The notes below the pieces were generated by a model, which was given only the letters and a program-made list of their open reading frames with translations, was not told the origin of the DNA and ran no database searches. The translations under genes and the position numbers were made by a program. From NCBI GenBank assembly GCA_026874595.1, contig CM049306.1:108275142-108339141 (forward strand): a stretch of 64,000 nt of DNA. The letters are read 5' to 3'. Below are positions 37,290 to 52,300 of this stretch, in pieces. Source of the stretch: Sipunculus nudus (Eukaryota > Annelida > Sipuncula > Golfingiida > Sipunculidae). How positions within the stretch are numbered: the stretch's first letter is position 1; every line of letters begins with the position of its first letter.

Positions 37290-38554
37290 TCTATATAATA
37301 ATAGCGTAAGGCGATTTTTGTAATTTTCCGTATCTCCTCTGATACCACTGTACGGATTGCCGTGATTTTCGACATACATATGCTCCGGGTTTGTCTGAAG
37401 AGATTCCACCTACTTTTATTTTCAATATTTGCGTATTACGAGCATAATTAATAATTTTAATATTTGCTCCCCCACGGGCGCCTCTTTTCTTTGTGTCTTC
37501 GGGCCCGGTAACACAATGGCCATAGAGTGTGTGATGGGGCCTATCTGGGGTTTTCTTACATTTCGCGTAGACCGGCCCGAAATAATCCCCATCGGTGATT
37601 CCTTCTCAAAACGGGGATCTTTGAAAGAATTTTTTTGCAGGCCTTAATTTCTGCGACCCCCCTCACATAACTTGTGCACATCTACCGGATCGCAGGAAAT
37701 CCTTATGGTTAGGCCAGAAAAAAAAGCTATGGTTGTTTGGCACTTTTTTCATAAACCTGTTCGGGCGGGCGATATTTTACTTTTGTTTTGTATGTTTCGA
37801 AAAAAAAATGTCATATGATCAGGAAAAAGCATGAAAATAACACTTTTGTTTTGCTAAAAAGGCAAAAGCACTACGTACCAAAGGAAATTTGATCAAAATT
37901 GTATTATTTTATCTTCTTGAAAGATGAAAATCAAAATAAAAAATTATTATGCGGGGGGGGGGGGGAATTGATGCGGTCGGTGCCTGGGACCCATACCTTT
38001 TAATTTTTTTTGGCCTTATACATTTTAATACGTTTGTACTGGTATTTGTTTCTTTTACAAATCTCATTTTCATTAATATTTATGTAATACTTTTGTTTTT
38101 AAAGACTTTTTTAATTCTTTAATTCAGAATTTATGCTTAATTTGTATACGTCACGGCCAACATTGTCACTACTTTCACAAATAAAACTGTAATTTTTGCC
38201 TCTGAGGCCTATTCCATGGACGGTTTCTTTTGTATGTATATGTGATATTGTTGATCAGTTTCTCATGTCACAGTGTACATACATGAGTAGGTGAATATTT
38301 GTCAAAGACCCCGACCATATCTTAGGCACTGGCTTAGGATGACCGTGTGCGACTGTACGCTATTCCGAAACATGTTCCGAACGCTGTTCCGAAAGATTTT
38401 TATTAACAACACCATACATATAATGGATCTATATATTGATAGCTTGAAGCGATCTGTGTCATTTTCCGTATCCCCGATTTTCCGATGGAATTCCGATACC
38501 ACCCTACGGATTGTCGTGTACGCCCAAAACCGTGCGTAGCACGAGTAATGCTAG
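37290..38554 (+). mobile_element. Helitron-like element with canonical 3' end
   Basis: The 3' end is the perfect hairpin CGTGC-GTA-GCACG, then agtaatg, CTAG (38551-38554) and T. The 5' end is A then TCTATATAATAATAGCG (37290). A second 5'-like end, TCTATATATTGATAGC, at 38428 precedes a region (tttccgtatccccgatt, accctacggattgtcgtg) that repeats 37320-37370. The interior contains a repeat (about 37680-38015) also found inverted at 56380-57065. No Rep/helicase frame, so non-autonomous. Confidence 0.7.
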
Positions 38555-40129
38555 TATTTATTATAAAGCTCAAGTTGAACATGCACTGAAGTCAAGCGTT
38601 CATAATCTACAGCACCCATTATGATGGAGGGCCTTGGAATGTACATTTGGGTGCTTAGTATACATGTATTTAAAAAAAAAGTTGCTTGACAAAAAACGAA
38701 GGCCACCAAAGATTAAAAATCTTTCTATGGACAATGTGCACCTCAAATGTGTCGTCCTCCCCATGTCGATTAAGGAATAAAGTAGTCCGAAAAAGTAAGA
38801 AAAGAAAACTATTGTCAAAATATTCTGATCAGGTGACATGAGTGATGTAATTGTGTTCGGGTCTTTAAATCTGGATTCCCGAGGATGGTATAAATAATGA
38901 CGTGGTCGGGACCCAGCAAAACGCCGACCTATAAGTGCCTTCCATGCGTTTTAAATAAGCTTATCTAGTTCCTAAAAATGTTGAGGAAAAATGAAAATGT
39001 GATTACATCTCGGAAAAATGTATCAAAATTTTCAAATACATGTAGCAGTTATTATTTAACAATATTATAAAAAACGAAACTATCTAGAAAAGGAAATCCG
39101 GGGAAGGATAACTTGATAATCAAATGTCACGAAAGATAAGTATGTTTAGAAACAATCTTTTGAAAACAGTATTCTAAGAAAATGAAGATATAATACAGCT
39201 GCATGTATGATATTTCCAAATACAGAAATCAAAGATTTATTGACTAAACACTTTAATTTTGTAATGTTCTCTCCTAGAGAGAAATATATTTTGTAAAAAG
39301 GTCATAAAGGTATACACTTAGTATTTTGTACTGTGAATTTTAATATTCATTTTTACATTTTGAAGTATTATATTCCTTTTAAGATAAATAAGCGTTTTTT
39401 TTTAATTTTAACTATTAACTTTGATTTTTGTTTCGAATTCGACTCTTTTATCCTTAAACGTAATTTTTTTACTGGGAAATAAGCTATACATTTCAGCATA
39501 GTAAATTTTAATGTTAAAATGAATAAAAACATGTGAACTTATTCCTTTAGTTAGCCTAGAAATGGATTTATCGTTGCTTCGACAAATAATATTATATAGT
39601 CAGCGGCGTAAGCGATATGCGCGGGTAGTGAAAGATTAATGTTTTAAGAGTACGTAAACATCGTTGTGGTTATTGATTTTGTCATACGTATAAACACTTG
39701 AAGATGATATATGACGCATGAGCTATGCACGATCTATGTGGAGAGCATATTTTATCGTCCCTGGACTGTCTTACGACACAGGGATGCGTCCCCTGCATAT
39801 ATAAATCAATCCTATGGAGGAGTGAATTGCCAGATATACTGGAGATATGTACGGATAAAAAAGGCCTGCATGACTAACTTGAAAGAAACTACTTGTGCGT
39901 GTACAAAAAGTGTGATTTTAGTTTGCAACTTTTTCAAAACCTGAACACTTCCAGATCTTGGAAGAGCCGCTTAAACAATGGGTGATCGAGGGGTGTTTAA
40001 GTGTTTATTGGTGAAATAAATCACACAAGTCTTGGTATGCCCTAAGACTGCATGGATTTTACGGGTTTTTGATGTTATAAGCGTTAGTTGTCTTCTACTA
40101 CTTCTATATGGCTCCTTGAGTCGCGAGCG
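38555..40129 (+). other. Upstream region of the membrane mucin gene
   Basis: Unique AT-rich sequence. A TATA-like ttataagc at 40075 lies about 55 bases before the proposed start codon and could serve the first signal-peptide exon. No other feature was seen. Confidence 0.5.
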
Positions 40130-40244
40130 ATGATCAGCATGGCGTTAAAAGCGTCTCTCCTCCGGCGAGTCCGACCAGATACGGGTTTCTTGGTGTTATC
40201 TGCTTGTGTTGTCTTATCCACCGGAATTTGCATGTGTGCTCAAG
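40130..40244 (+). CDS. Mucin exon 1a: signal peptide
   Basis: ATG at 40130 (a second in-frame ATG at 40139). The peptide begins MISMALKASLLRRVRPDTG, then the hydrophobic core FLVLSACVVLSTGICMC, then AQ: a basic n-region, h-region and polar c-region as in a secretory signal. The donor gtaact starts at 40245, leaving phase 1, which fits exon 2. A TATA-like ttataagc lies about 55 bases upstream. The alternative is that the exon at 40434 serves as first exon instead. Confidence 0.6.
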
Positions 40245-40969
40245 GTAACTGATTACACAAACTGACCTCATTTATTACAGTTATACCAGGAAGTATGAAC
40301 TCTGATACATATATAGACCAGTCGTTGTGTGCATTAAGTGGTTTGGGCACATAAAGCAACACCGTATACGTCTTTTTGGTACAGACGCAATTTTACAGCA
40401 GAAACAGCCTGACTGATTTGTGATAGGATAATAATGGAAACCTTTTGGATAATGTTTGTGTCATTAGGAGTCCTGCCTCTCACAGGATTAATACATGGGA
40501 AGAAACCCTGTGGTAAGTTGTTCCTTACTGTTTTATCTGTGACAGTATAAGCGTTTTCAATATTGGGCAATATTAACGTGAGTATTAATTATTTCGCTAT
40601 GAGTTCGACGATAGATGTTCGACAAAATAAATAAGTAATAATAAAGTAAATAAAAAAATAAATAAATGAGTATCAGCAAAACTATTGAATTAAATTATAT
40701 CGATTAAATATCGATAAATTTGAAAATGACATCCGTACAAGTCATGATACAGTTTATTTCCATAACTGTGCTGGTAGCAACGAACCTGCCGTCATGCTGA
40801 AAAAAAAAAAAAAAAAAAAAAATGCTATACAAGCGTGTTCGATTTGTTGTACGAGTTGATAAAGATAGCACTTACAGTTATACATTTGTTTTATCAAAGA
40901 CAGACATACAAAAAATAAAATTATATATAAATTAAAAAATATACTCTCAGTCATCAGGCCCTCAATGAC

Positions 40970-41028
<59 letters not shown>

Positions 41029-42323
41029 AAGTCTTAATGTGGGCTCAAATTACCTGGCCTAGTTAATATTAGATGTCATGCCATGTGTTATAGACCTTAA
41101 TTCATCCTTTGGCCGCCGGTCCCAAGACATATTTGCAGGTATATTTTTGAGTACCAATCTTTTAATCCTTTTAATTGTTATAACAGTTTTCATATTTTTC
41201 CTTCTTCATTAAATTGAGGTACGCATTTTGTCCATGGATAAAAAAGGAAAATCCAAGTCATTCTCATTGATCTTGACCCTATAAAAAGATTCTCTGATCC
41301 GTATCTGAACACACAAGATTTAAAAAAAATCCGCCGGTCAGTTTTAAGTTTTCCAGCTCGTTAAGCATGTCCCTAGCGGCGACGCAACTGTATATCGGTA
41401 TAACTAGTCATCTATAGTAAGGTCACAGAAGACAATACGTACAATATAATTATAGAGCTCCTGCTGAGATCACGGACAATTATCTGTACTCTGTCACATC
41501 AGGGGGTACCCATTGTAATATGGCAAAGTATTGGAAATACTGGCAGATAAGAAAAAAAAACAATGAAAGCTGCAATGAGGCAACCGGGTGTAAGCCTAAT
41601 TAATCAAAATTTAAATTGAGAACATATTTTGACAAATATTTAATTGAAAATTAAATTTAAAATATGAGTAAAATTAATAACTAAAAATAGCAATCACACG
41701 AAAAAAGGTGTCCACTTAAAAGTGATTACAGATATTCTTGAAAATAAATATTCAAAGATGAGTTGGAGATGTCATTCCACCTGTCCACAAGATCATATGA
41801 GAGCTAGAACATTGTAAAATATAAATCATGGTCTTTATCATGAAATTTACCACTTCTTATTTATCCTTTTCACACTTATTCACTTTCCTCGTTAAAAATT
41901 AAGTTTTGGAAGATAAACTGTTTATATAATTAATTACACTCTAATGACTGCCACTACGCCATGTTTATTCTACCAACCCTGCATTTGCTATTACCTGACC
42001 ATATTTATTGCTCTAACGCTGGCGTATCACGGCCATCTTGATCAACTTGTCAAAAGTTAACCAAGGCGCACTGGAACAACCCACCATAATTAGAATGACC
42101 CCTGCCCTTGTGTATAAATGAAATCGATTTGGCCATTGTACATACGGGGAAAAATAGTGGTCATGCTGAGATACAAAACTACGGATGGTCCACGACATTG
42201 TCACTCACAGAGGTGTATGGTTGACAGCTCTACTGACAAATGAGCAGATACACTGATAAAAGTCTCAGATCAAACATGCTGTATAATCCTGTCATATATA
42301 TATATACATATACATACATACAC

Positions 42324-42374
<51 letters not shown>

Positions 42375-45300
42375 ACAGACCCTAATAAAAACAGATCACG
42401 TAGTCTTGACGAGCAGAAATTTTGTTACGGAGATGATGAAATGTCTAGGGGAATGAATAAAGAAGTCAGTGTTTTTTGTTAACAAATAATTATAATCTAT
42501 TCTTAAAACTTACATTTCAATACACTAAATCAATACAATTACACGGTATAACAACAGTATAACAGTAAATCAATACTATTACACAGTATAATAAATAAAG
42601 TGTACAGTACTAGTGTCCGGATCCTATGCTTTTCTGGATACCACCCCTGTCACAGCTCAGTAAGTCCTTCCAAACAAATAATCCAGATGAACGTTCACAT
42701 AAATCTTCTCAGAGAATAATAGTCCAATTCATTCCCGAAATCAATCTGTTGTAATCCAAAAGTGAAGTTCTGCTGATAACTCCAAAGGCAAATTGAAGAC
42801 TGTATATCTGTTGCAAATTTCGAAGAAGATCTACAACTGCTGCAATTATCGGAAAGGTCCACAAACTGACTCACATTCTTCCGTGTCCGCTGGAATATTT
42901 CTCTCTCCTTGTGGATCTAAAAACAGCCCCTAATTTATAGCTTCTCATCCCAAAGCCTAGAAACTTCTATTTCATGTACAATCCAAAGAACACAGCAATA
43001 CATAAAACACACGCGCCCAAAGAACAATACAAGACATGCGCTTATAGAGCGCGAACAGCCCAGAAAATTCCAGATTAGCACGAGCGCCAGGGTTCACCTA
43101 GTATGTATTACAGCGAGCGCTGTGTTTCTACACGCCATAGCAATTAACGCCCAGGGCTTGAGCCTAACATGAAGTTGGTCAAGCTTCTGGGAAATTATGT
43201 TCGAATTCTGGGAAATGCTGCTATGGCATTGCAAAGAGTGATTTAAAAGTTCAGGAACAATGGCAGACATATATTTAATTAGTGATAAACTGTGTACATT
43301 TCCGCACGAAGGGTTATATAATACAGAGATGTATATACATTATCAGACAGTTTTCCTTAGATTAATTATATATGCGCATTTTTACTTTTTAGTTGAGCTC
43401 TAAATCAAGGAACTCAGTATAGTCTAAGTAAACTCTTTGCAGTATCATACACGATTATTGATAATAGTCGAACTGGAAAAAAACCTTAATCTCACCATGT
43501 TGTTGAATGTTTTCAACAGAGAAATGGCACTAAATTTATTTCTGATACTAGTTTTAAAATGAATACCCAAATCGGTACAGGAGCCATTTCTGAGAAAGAC
43601 AACAAACAACATCAAACATATGGAAATTCACACAGATATCAGATGTTTTCTATGATAGTAAAATCTTAATTTCTTTTAGGACGCAATTTTAAATTCCATT
43701 TATACTCATATGTTGGAAATATTCGGAAATATTATATCGTCTTTCAGAAAGTCGACCATTATGAGGTCGAATAATTGTAAAACGATCTGCTCTCCCCCGG
43801 CGGGTTGTATTACTTTCTCGACGGCTATATGAGGGTGGATTGTAACTGTTATAGTGGCCTTTCCTGTTTGTTCAAGTTCCTCAGGAATCCTTCACCCCTA
43901 CTGATTAGCAAACGATACCATCCGAGCCATCGAACGTGCCCGGCATTAGATATTATAACTAATTGCAAAATGTCTGCAATAAACAACGTTACTATAAATA
44001 TCGTCAAGACAGAGACGGCTCCCAAGGAATTAAACTATACTGAAAATAATATCAAACGAGGCGCGTGTGCTCCCTGACCTAAGTTCTCAGGCTAACATCT
44101 AGACGTGATACTCCATATTAATGTAAAACAAATTACAAAAACAATCACCTGGTTATACTCCCTACTTGAACATGCAATACAAAAACTAAGTCACAGTCCT
44201 CTGGTGACAGCACGTCATAGTCATTTAAATCAGTTTAGCGATTCAAAAAGACTAGTCGTCAAGAATTAAATTTTCAATTTCAATTTACATAATAAAATAT
44301 GAAAATACATTCATAATCAAAGTTGATTGCACGTTTTGTGTTAAAGCCAGAAAAAAATCCACTGTTCATAATCTGTTCACGTTAGAAGCATTTATCAATT
44401 CAGCTTCTATGTTTCAATCTTAGATGCATATTTTAAGTAATTTTTAAAAACTTAATAAAATAACATAGAAATGTGCATATTATAATTTTTGCAGGAATGT
44501 TGTGCCGAATGATTCAAACATAGAATATATTAACGTGCTCTGAAACTCAATCAGCTAAATATCTACAAAATCACATTTCTTCGTGTCAAATTTTATTTTG
44601 GACTTTTCCAAAAAGATTAACCATAAAATGTTTAAGATTTTAACCTGGTAAACGATGACTGAACTTACTCTATGATCGCTGAAGGTACATACGCAAGGTG
44701 TCTGCTGGGCTGTTTCCATGAAGTTTTTTATACACTATCATTAAACTAGCGAATAAATTAAATTATTTCAACAGAATTTAGGTTAAATTTATTATTTTTG
44801 TTTCTGACAAGGTTCTCCTGCCGCTGTTCTCATGTTTATCTACTGAGCTATCTGACCCTAACACCAACACATGTGGCACATTCTCATTCATACAGGAACT
44901 CACACCCCTGTAGCCTTCTTTAGGTGTTGCATGAAACTTCATATTTTATGTATAACTTATGCATTATTAAAAAATATATTTTTAAAGCCAAAATCACTAG
45001 ATTTAAAGCTCATGAAACGCATCCATAAAATATTTTCAAATAATTTAATCAAATACTGATTCCTGATATCATTTCACTTCCTGGTCATGTATTTTGCGTT
45101 TATAACACACTCAGAAAATACCACATGACAATCCTTTGTACTTTTTATATCGATATGAAACAGGTAGTTCATGATTCTGTGATCTGTATGATATAAATGG
45201 TCGCAATAAATAAATTACAGAGTTGACAAATATGAACAAGATTAACCCAGTTATAATTAATATTAACCCAGTATTGCAGCACAATTATAATAGAAATTGG

Positions 45301-46997
45301 AATTCAGGCATTCTCAGTATTTTTTTTACATGAAGGGGATAACCAATGGAATGTTGACAAAATGTTGCCTATCAGATATATTTTAAAAAAAAATTCTATC
45401 TTGGTAACTTGTTCATTAAGATGGTGTATTCCTCGGTTTTGAATTTTCTTTATACAATTGAAAATTTAGCAGAGTTAAAAAAATAAAATTTTCAGTATAA
45501 CAAACTATAGCTTAAAACAGAAATTCAGACATTTTGGACCAATTCAGCAAATTCAATGTTTAAAATTAAGGTTTAAATGTTTTCAAAATATTAATAGGTA
45601 TATAAAACTGAGGAATATATTGGGAATTTTAAAAATGTTTAAAAAGAATTTTTTAAATAATAATGGCAACACTTTTATATAACAGCATAAATAAATCTTA
45701 AATGTCAAAAATATTATTCTATATTAATATACAGAACAGGAAAAAAAAATTGAAATTTTGAAAATATAGATTATGATAAAACGTTTAGGCAGAAATATTC
45801 AAATATTCTAGGTTACTGTTCTGTCAGTTTTTAGCTCAGCTGACTGTAAGTCATCTGAGCTATATCGATCATTCTTTGTCCGTCGTCCGTCGTCCGTCTG
45901 GGAGTCTGTCTGTTAACAGGGCATAAAATGAACCGCTGGACCTAGAATCTTCTCACTGTACATCCGGGAAGGTCCATGGAAAATATTCTTGGAAACCTGA
46001 AAATAAGGTCTCAGTTACCCATATTCTCCAAACTATGGGGCTCAGAAGTAGCCCCCAGAATAGTGGAAAATTTAATAGTAAAGCTCCAGTATCTGAACAA
46101 CTGATGTATTGATTCCCATGATTCTTTGCTTGCTTATTGACCATGGAGTGTTTCATCAGTTCCTTTTGACTGGTGGCGCCACCTGAATTTTTTTTCGAAT
46201 TTGAACACTTTCTATTATTGAGACCTTTAAAGATGCAGTCTTCCGTTAACAGGGCACATATGGTAACCGTTGATCCTAGAACCTTCTCACTTCACATCCT
46301 TTGAGGTCTATAAAAAATCTCCTTGGAAACCTGAAATTAGGGTCCTGTTACCAATATTCTCCGAGCTATGTTGCTAATAAGTACTCCCCAGAAAAATTGA
46401 AAATTTTATACCAAAACAGGGCACAAATCATAACCATTGGACCTAGAATCCTCTAACTTGACATAATGAGATTTCATCAAACGTTCTTCTCAGAAATCTG
46501 AAATAAGGTTAACGTGACCTGTATTCTGCGAGTTACTTGACACATTTGAGCACCCTAGAAATAATGCAAAATACACGCAAATTGTTGTCTTTTTCAGGAA
46601 CGGCTGGATATATTGTCATCAATTTTTTAGTGTTTATGGGTCTTGATGAACTTAAGCTAATATGCATGAACGATGATGACATCTACATTTTCTTAATTAG
46701 TTGCCTGTGCAAGGTTATGTTGTCAATATGTCAGGCGTCCTATTTAAGTAAGCCAACTAGGAAAAGGTATTCTTCCCAATCATTTTCCCCCATTTTCTGA
46801 AAACAGTATTCTTGGCGATTACTCCATTTTCGAATGGATATTTCTGACAGAATCTCTGATAAATAAAACTATCAAATTTTGCATATATATTGAAAGCAAC
46901 CTCAACCATGTTTTTGTATTCAATATATTATTTAAAAAAATAGAAATTAGACAATTAAAAAAATATATAAATTTTTGTAAATATGAAAAGTTTGTTT

Positions 46998-47049
<52 letters not shown>

Positions 47050-47371
47050 GAAGGGTAGTGTAACCCTCCGATGTAAAGTGCTCTGTGGCCTACAGACTAG
47101 GCCAGAGCGGTATAACTCTGGATAAAAACAACACTGTTAATTCACAATAGTCTGTTTCACGGGGTGCGACCCAATCATCACCTGATGATCGGGTCGTGAA
47201 ACAGACTGTTGTGAATTAACAGTGTTGTTTTTATCCAGAGTTATACCGCTCTGGCCTAGTCTGTAGGCCACAGAGCACTTTACATCGGAGGGTAACACTA
47301 CCTTCTACTCGAGCTCCAGCGACAGGTACGTTGTCGAACACTTTTGTTAACCCACCCTGTCCAGAATTCAA

Positions 47372-47452
<81 letters not shown>

Positions 47453-49260
47453 TCTAGGGAATTTTGTAAGGATTCCAATATGTATATACCACTGGGGCAT
47501 AAAGTTCTTTTAGTATACATTTCAAAGCTAAACTGACCCAAGATCGCTGGTGAAAACTAACATGTGCACCTGAATACTTTACCGTTAAAAGTTCCATATT
47601 GTTGTTATTATTATTATTATAATTATTATTGATAATATTATTATTATTATTATACTTTCAGAATTTTCTCATACATTTCATGACAGAATTTAATTTAATT
47701 TAGAATTTAATGATTTAGTTTTAGAATGTGCATACATATTTTTTTTAGGTTGATTATATGATATTTCAAACTATTAAATGGCATGGCTTATGAAAAAAAA
47801 ATCATTGATAAAGCTGATAAATTGGCACTACGTTAAGCTTACCGTGTTCATTTGAAGAATCTATCCTTTTTATAATTATAATTGGGATTTTCTAGTATTT
47901 GCTTCATCTCAAATTCCCTTGGCGACCTGATGACGCTAATAATCCAAAGGAATAAATATTATGATATATTTTGTATCTGTAGATTCGATAGAGTCGTCAG
48001 GGTCATTAAGACCGTGCAACATACCTCGACCTTGCAACATGTCCATACTTTACGGGGATCCCTCTGACTGTACGTACTATTACCAATGCGCCCCTGGCGA
48101 TGTTGTTCACAGGATGCCATGCCCTAACACTTTGTTTTGGAACAGGAATTACGGTGACTGCCGATATGATAAAGCTTGTGAACCACCATGTCCAACTACA
48201 GCAGCGCCACCTGGTGGGCCAGGCACTCCTTCAGGCAAGTAAAAATACATATGACACCATACTATGCTACTGATTATAACATGATATATCGTATAGTCCT
48301 GTGGCTTGGAGGGGTCAGCGTGCACCCCCTCTGGGATTTTATGAGATAGGTATTTTGGGATCCCAAAGTACGTCCAATTAATGAATTAAGATGTTAACAT
48401 TCGCTTAATATTTGACATATTCACTTCAAATAAACTGCATTGTGTTTGCAAATTGTAGGGAAATGTCACTAATAACAATTATCATATGAATGTATAATGT
48501 ATTTTTGTTGATTAAGCAATTGATTACTATACATATAAAATCTCCAAAAAGAAATTTGAATTTAACAGTTTTTTTCTTTAATTTTTCCCAAAATTAGTTT
48601 ATTTTCGAGATGATATTGCATTTCTAAAATTCAAGTGCATTGATACATTAGTACCTGACTTTCTTACAAATTCTGTTGTTAAATTATGAATATTTGACCA
48701 TATACACCTGCAATGAATGACCCATTGTTTATTCTATTTTATGGTATCCCTTGTATATAAGACGGATGTGGTGTCCCGTGTTCCTCTCAAGATGCATTGA
48801 TTTTCCCTGTGATGCTTCTTTGACACTATATATGAATTGTTATTTGTCTAAACCTGAAGGTGTTTATTGGTTTTAAAAATAATGGAAACATCTCTTGAGC
48901 CATTTTTACATAAAATAATTATACAAAAATAATTATATTTAAGCCGTACTATAAGAAGGGTCACCGTGCACCCCCATGGGATTTTATTACATAGGTATTT
49001 AAACTCTTTTTAGATCCCCAAATATGTCCAGTTGATGAATTAACATGTTAACACTGATTATTTGGGATACACTACCCCTTTAGGCCATTTAAAGAAAACC
49101 GCGTCATTATGCACGGCATCCGCGGACAGGTAGCCTCTAAAAGGGGTAGGGGTATGTATATGCTTATAGTAGACTAATATTTCACATATTCACTTCAAGT
49201 AAAGTGCATCGTATCCGGAAATACTTGGTAAATTCACTGATGAAAATAATTTGATCAGCG

Positions 49261-49332
<72 letters not shown>

Positions 49333-52300
49333 TAAGCAATTAATTACGATATTATTTAAATATAGTGAAGGGATATTGAATTTTAAGGTTTTTCTTTATT
49401 TTACCCAACAATAGATTGTTCGAGTTGATGTTGGCACTTCTAAAATTCTAGTACATTAATACATTAGTTCTTGACACTTTTACAGATACTTTTGATAAAA
49501 TTATGAATAATTGACCATATACACCTGCAATTAATGACCAATTGTTAATTCTTTTTCAGGGTATCCTTGTATATAAGATGAATGTGGTGTCTCATGTTCC
49601 TGTCGAGATGTACTTGATTTTCATTCTGCTGCTTCCCTAATACTCTGAGTAGTATTTTTCCTTATCCCGAAGGTGTTTATTAGCTTTAATAATAATGAGA
49701 GCCCTCTCTGAATTTATATATGAACACATAATAATCACAAATAATAATTTATAAAATTTCTAATAGATAGAAAATCAATCCGTTATGCTGATCCATCTGA
49801 AATATTGTGAGGTTTCCCAATGACAATACCATACAGGGAGGGGATCATATCTGTGCTATTCGATAAAAAATAAAAATTAAGTATGATTTCTGATTGTAAA
49901 AATTACGAAAACTGACGGTGTAAACAGAGAAAAGCAATGGGTTCTAAAAAGAAATGGACAAAGCCTGTGCCCTTATACCGGACACGGTCTAAGGGTACAG
50001 ATACCATTGAGATTACCACTAAATATACAATTTCTGATGTCTCCATTCAAGTTTAGTATATATTTTTGTTTTATATATTTTATTTTTAATTTCGGTACAA
50101 CTCAGCTTATGTAAAATGCTGTTGTAGACATTAAAATTGGCACATTTTCATAAGAAATGGGTTCTATATATATCCCCCATGAAATTTCGAGATGATTCAT
50201 CCTCTATAGCTCCTATGCATGTTAGTCTTCAATAATTCGTAATTTATGATGAGGCATTCTTCAATTTCAAAGCTTACTCCTGAAATTATAAAAGGAAGAC
50301 CATGGATATTTTATAGCCTTTAGACGATAGATTAAGAAAAATTATTTATTCGCGTTTATATTCAAGACATATTATATAACCTGAGAACGATTCAACATGA
50401 ATGGCAAAGTTGTCATTGGAATCGTGTAGCGAGATTAAAATTCCTGCTAACGATTTGGTAATATATCCTTATCCTTAAAAGTACAAATAAGCTTGAGCAT
50501 GACACAAATTCATTTTGCTCAATTAATCATGTACACCCGCCTTCCTATGCCAACCCTCAAAATATATGTTTTCATGAAGAATCACTTAGATTTCAGTCCG
50601 TACTTCTGGAATTATAAAAATTCAACGACCATACATTTTTTTTTTGTCCAGTTAAAGAAAAATGGACCCCTTATTTCTCCGGGAGAGTTCGAGGTCATGG
50701 AACTCCCAATCTAAAATTCGATGCTCAATCATTCAAGGCAATGTATACAAGCAGGAAGTTAAAAGCCTAACATTTTTAGCTCAGCTGAATAGAAGTCATC
50801 TGGCATTTTTTTATGTTCAACCTCTTCATCGTGACAAGCCCACTATATATCTTTATTTGATGTCCGCCAGGAATATTAACCGATAATCGTGATCAACAAG
50901 AATCCATTTCTGGTGATCCTTGTTATTGGCCGAGGTATTTACGTGTTATTTCACTTCTATTTATATACACTTTATATAAATTGATACTTAAAAACAGTAA
51001 ACGAATAGACAATGTGCAATAGAGACAGACGCTTCCATATTAGGTATTTCAAAATGTACATTATCCCATTTTGAAATTGGCCAAAGGATGACACTTCATG
51101 ACAATAAGGATTTACCAGGTGTTGAACTTTTACATTATTAATCCAAAGAAAAAATAAAAGCTTAGGATCCCAAAAGATTGTCTTTAGAAAACATTCAGGC
51201 CACCTTTGATACATGCATTACAGTAAAAAGCAAACTTACTCCCACCACATAATCTAACAGATATATTTACTCATTCTTATAAATTAAAAATGAAATGTCA
51301 CCTTCTGAGAAAACAACTAGGAAAGTGTTGCTCGGGAATATGTTGCTCGGTCATACTAGTAATTTCCTTATTACTTACTTTATAGGTCTAGTGCACTGGG
51401 CCTAGACTTTTCAGGATACCTGAAGTAATTTAATTATCTGGTTATAATGACATATAAGATAACGAGGAAGGCTTAACATAACACGGGTTAGTGCTTATAC
51501 TTGGAGAAGGTTTAATATCCTAATACACTTATATAATCAAAATGATCTGGAGTTTACTAGGGTTTATACCCTTAGTTTCAAAACAATGACAATTTATGTC
51601 ATTAGGGAAGCGTCACGGTGAGGTACATCGAGAAAGGAACACTCAGCACCTCGTAAACATGTTATAAAAAGGGTGATCAAAACAGAATGAACACTATATC
51701 ATTCATTGATGTGAGAAATGTTTTCAGGATTGACAAGAGCTAACATATTCATAAACTAGAACTTCAGAAATGTCAACATTATCTTATAAAATTATCAACA
51801 GCGAAAAGTTTTAATAAAAATCCGAGAAATTTTTAAGGATGTTTTATTAATATCATAATTTATTGCTTCCAAAAACACCAAAATCCCCAGAAACATATGA
51901 TACGTATATATGATTATATCTATCAGTGACTTTTCCCTACTATTTGCAAACACAATGCAGTTCATTTGAAGTGAATATGTCATATATTAAGCGAGCTATA
52001 AGCATTTACATACCCCTACCCCCTTTTCAAGGCTACCTGTCCGCGGTGCCGTGAGTAAAGACGGGGTTGTCTTTAAATGGCCTAAAAGGGTAGTGTATCC
52101 AAAAATAATCAATGATAACATCTTAATTCATTAATTGGACATACTTGGGGATTTTAAAATACCTATCTCATAAAATCCCAGAGGGGATGCACGGTGACCC
52201 CTCCTAGCCCATGACTATTACATCTTCTCTAATTAAATTAATGTACCGCCTATGTTACAGTTTTACAGAACTGACCCCCTGATTTACTCTATGCAAGGTC

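Noticed and set aside
49555-49640. Possible extra mucin exon after ttaattctttttcag (Cys-rich words)
   Set aside because: The frame meets a stop after five codons (tgt ata taa). The related segment near 48750 lacks the acceptor and is frame-shifted, so at best this is a decayed exon.
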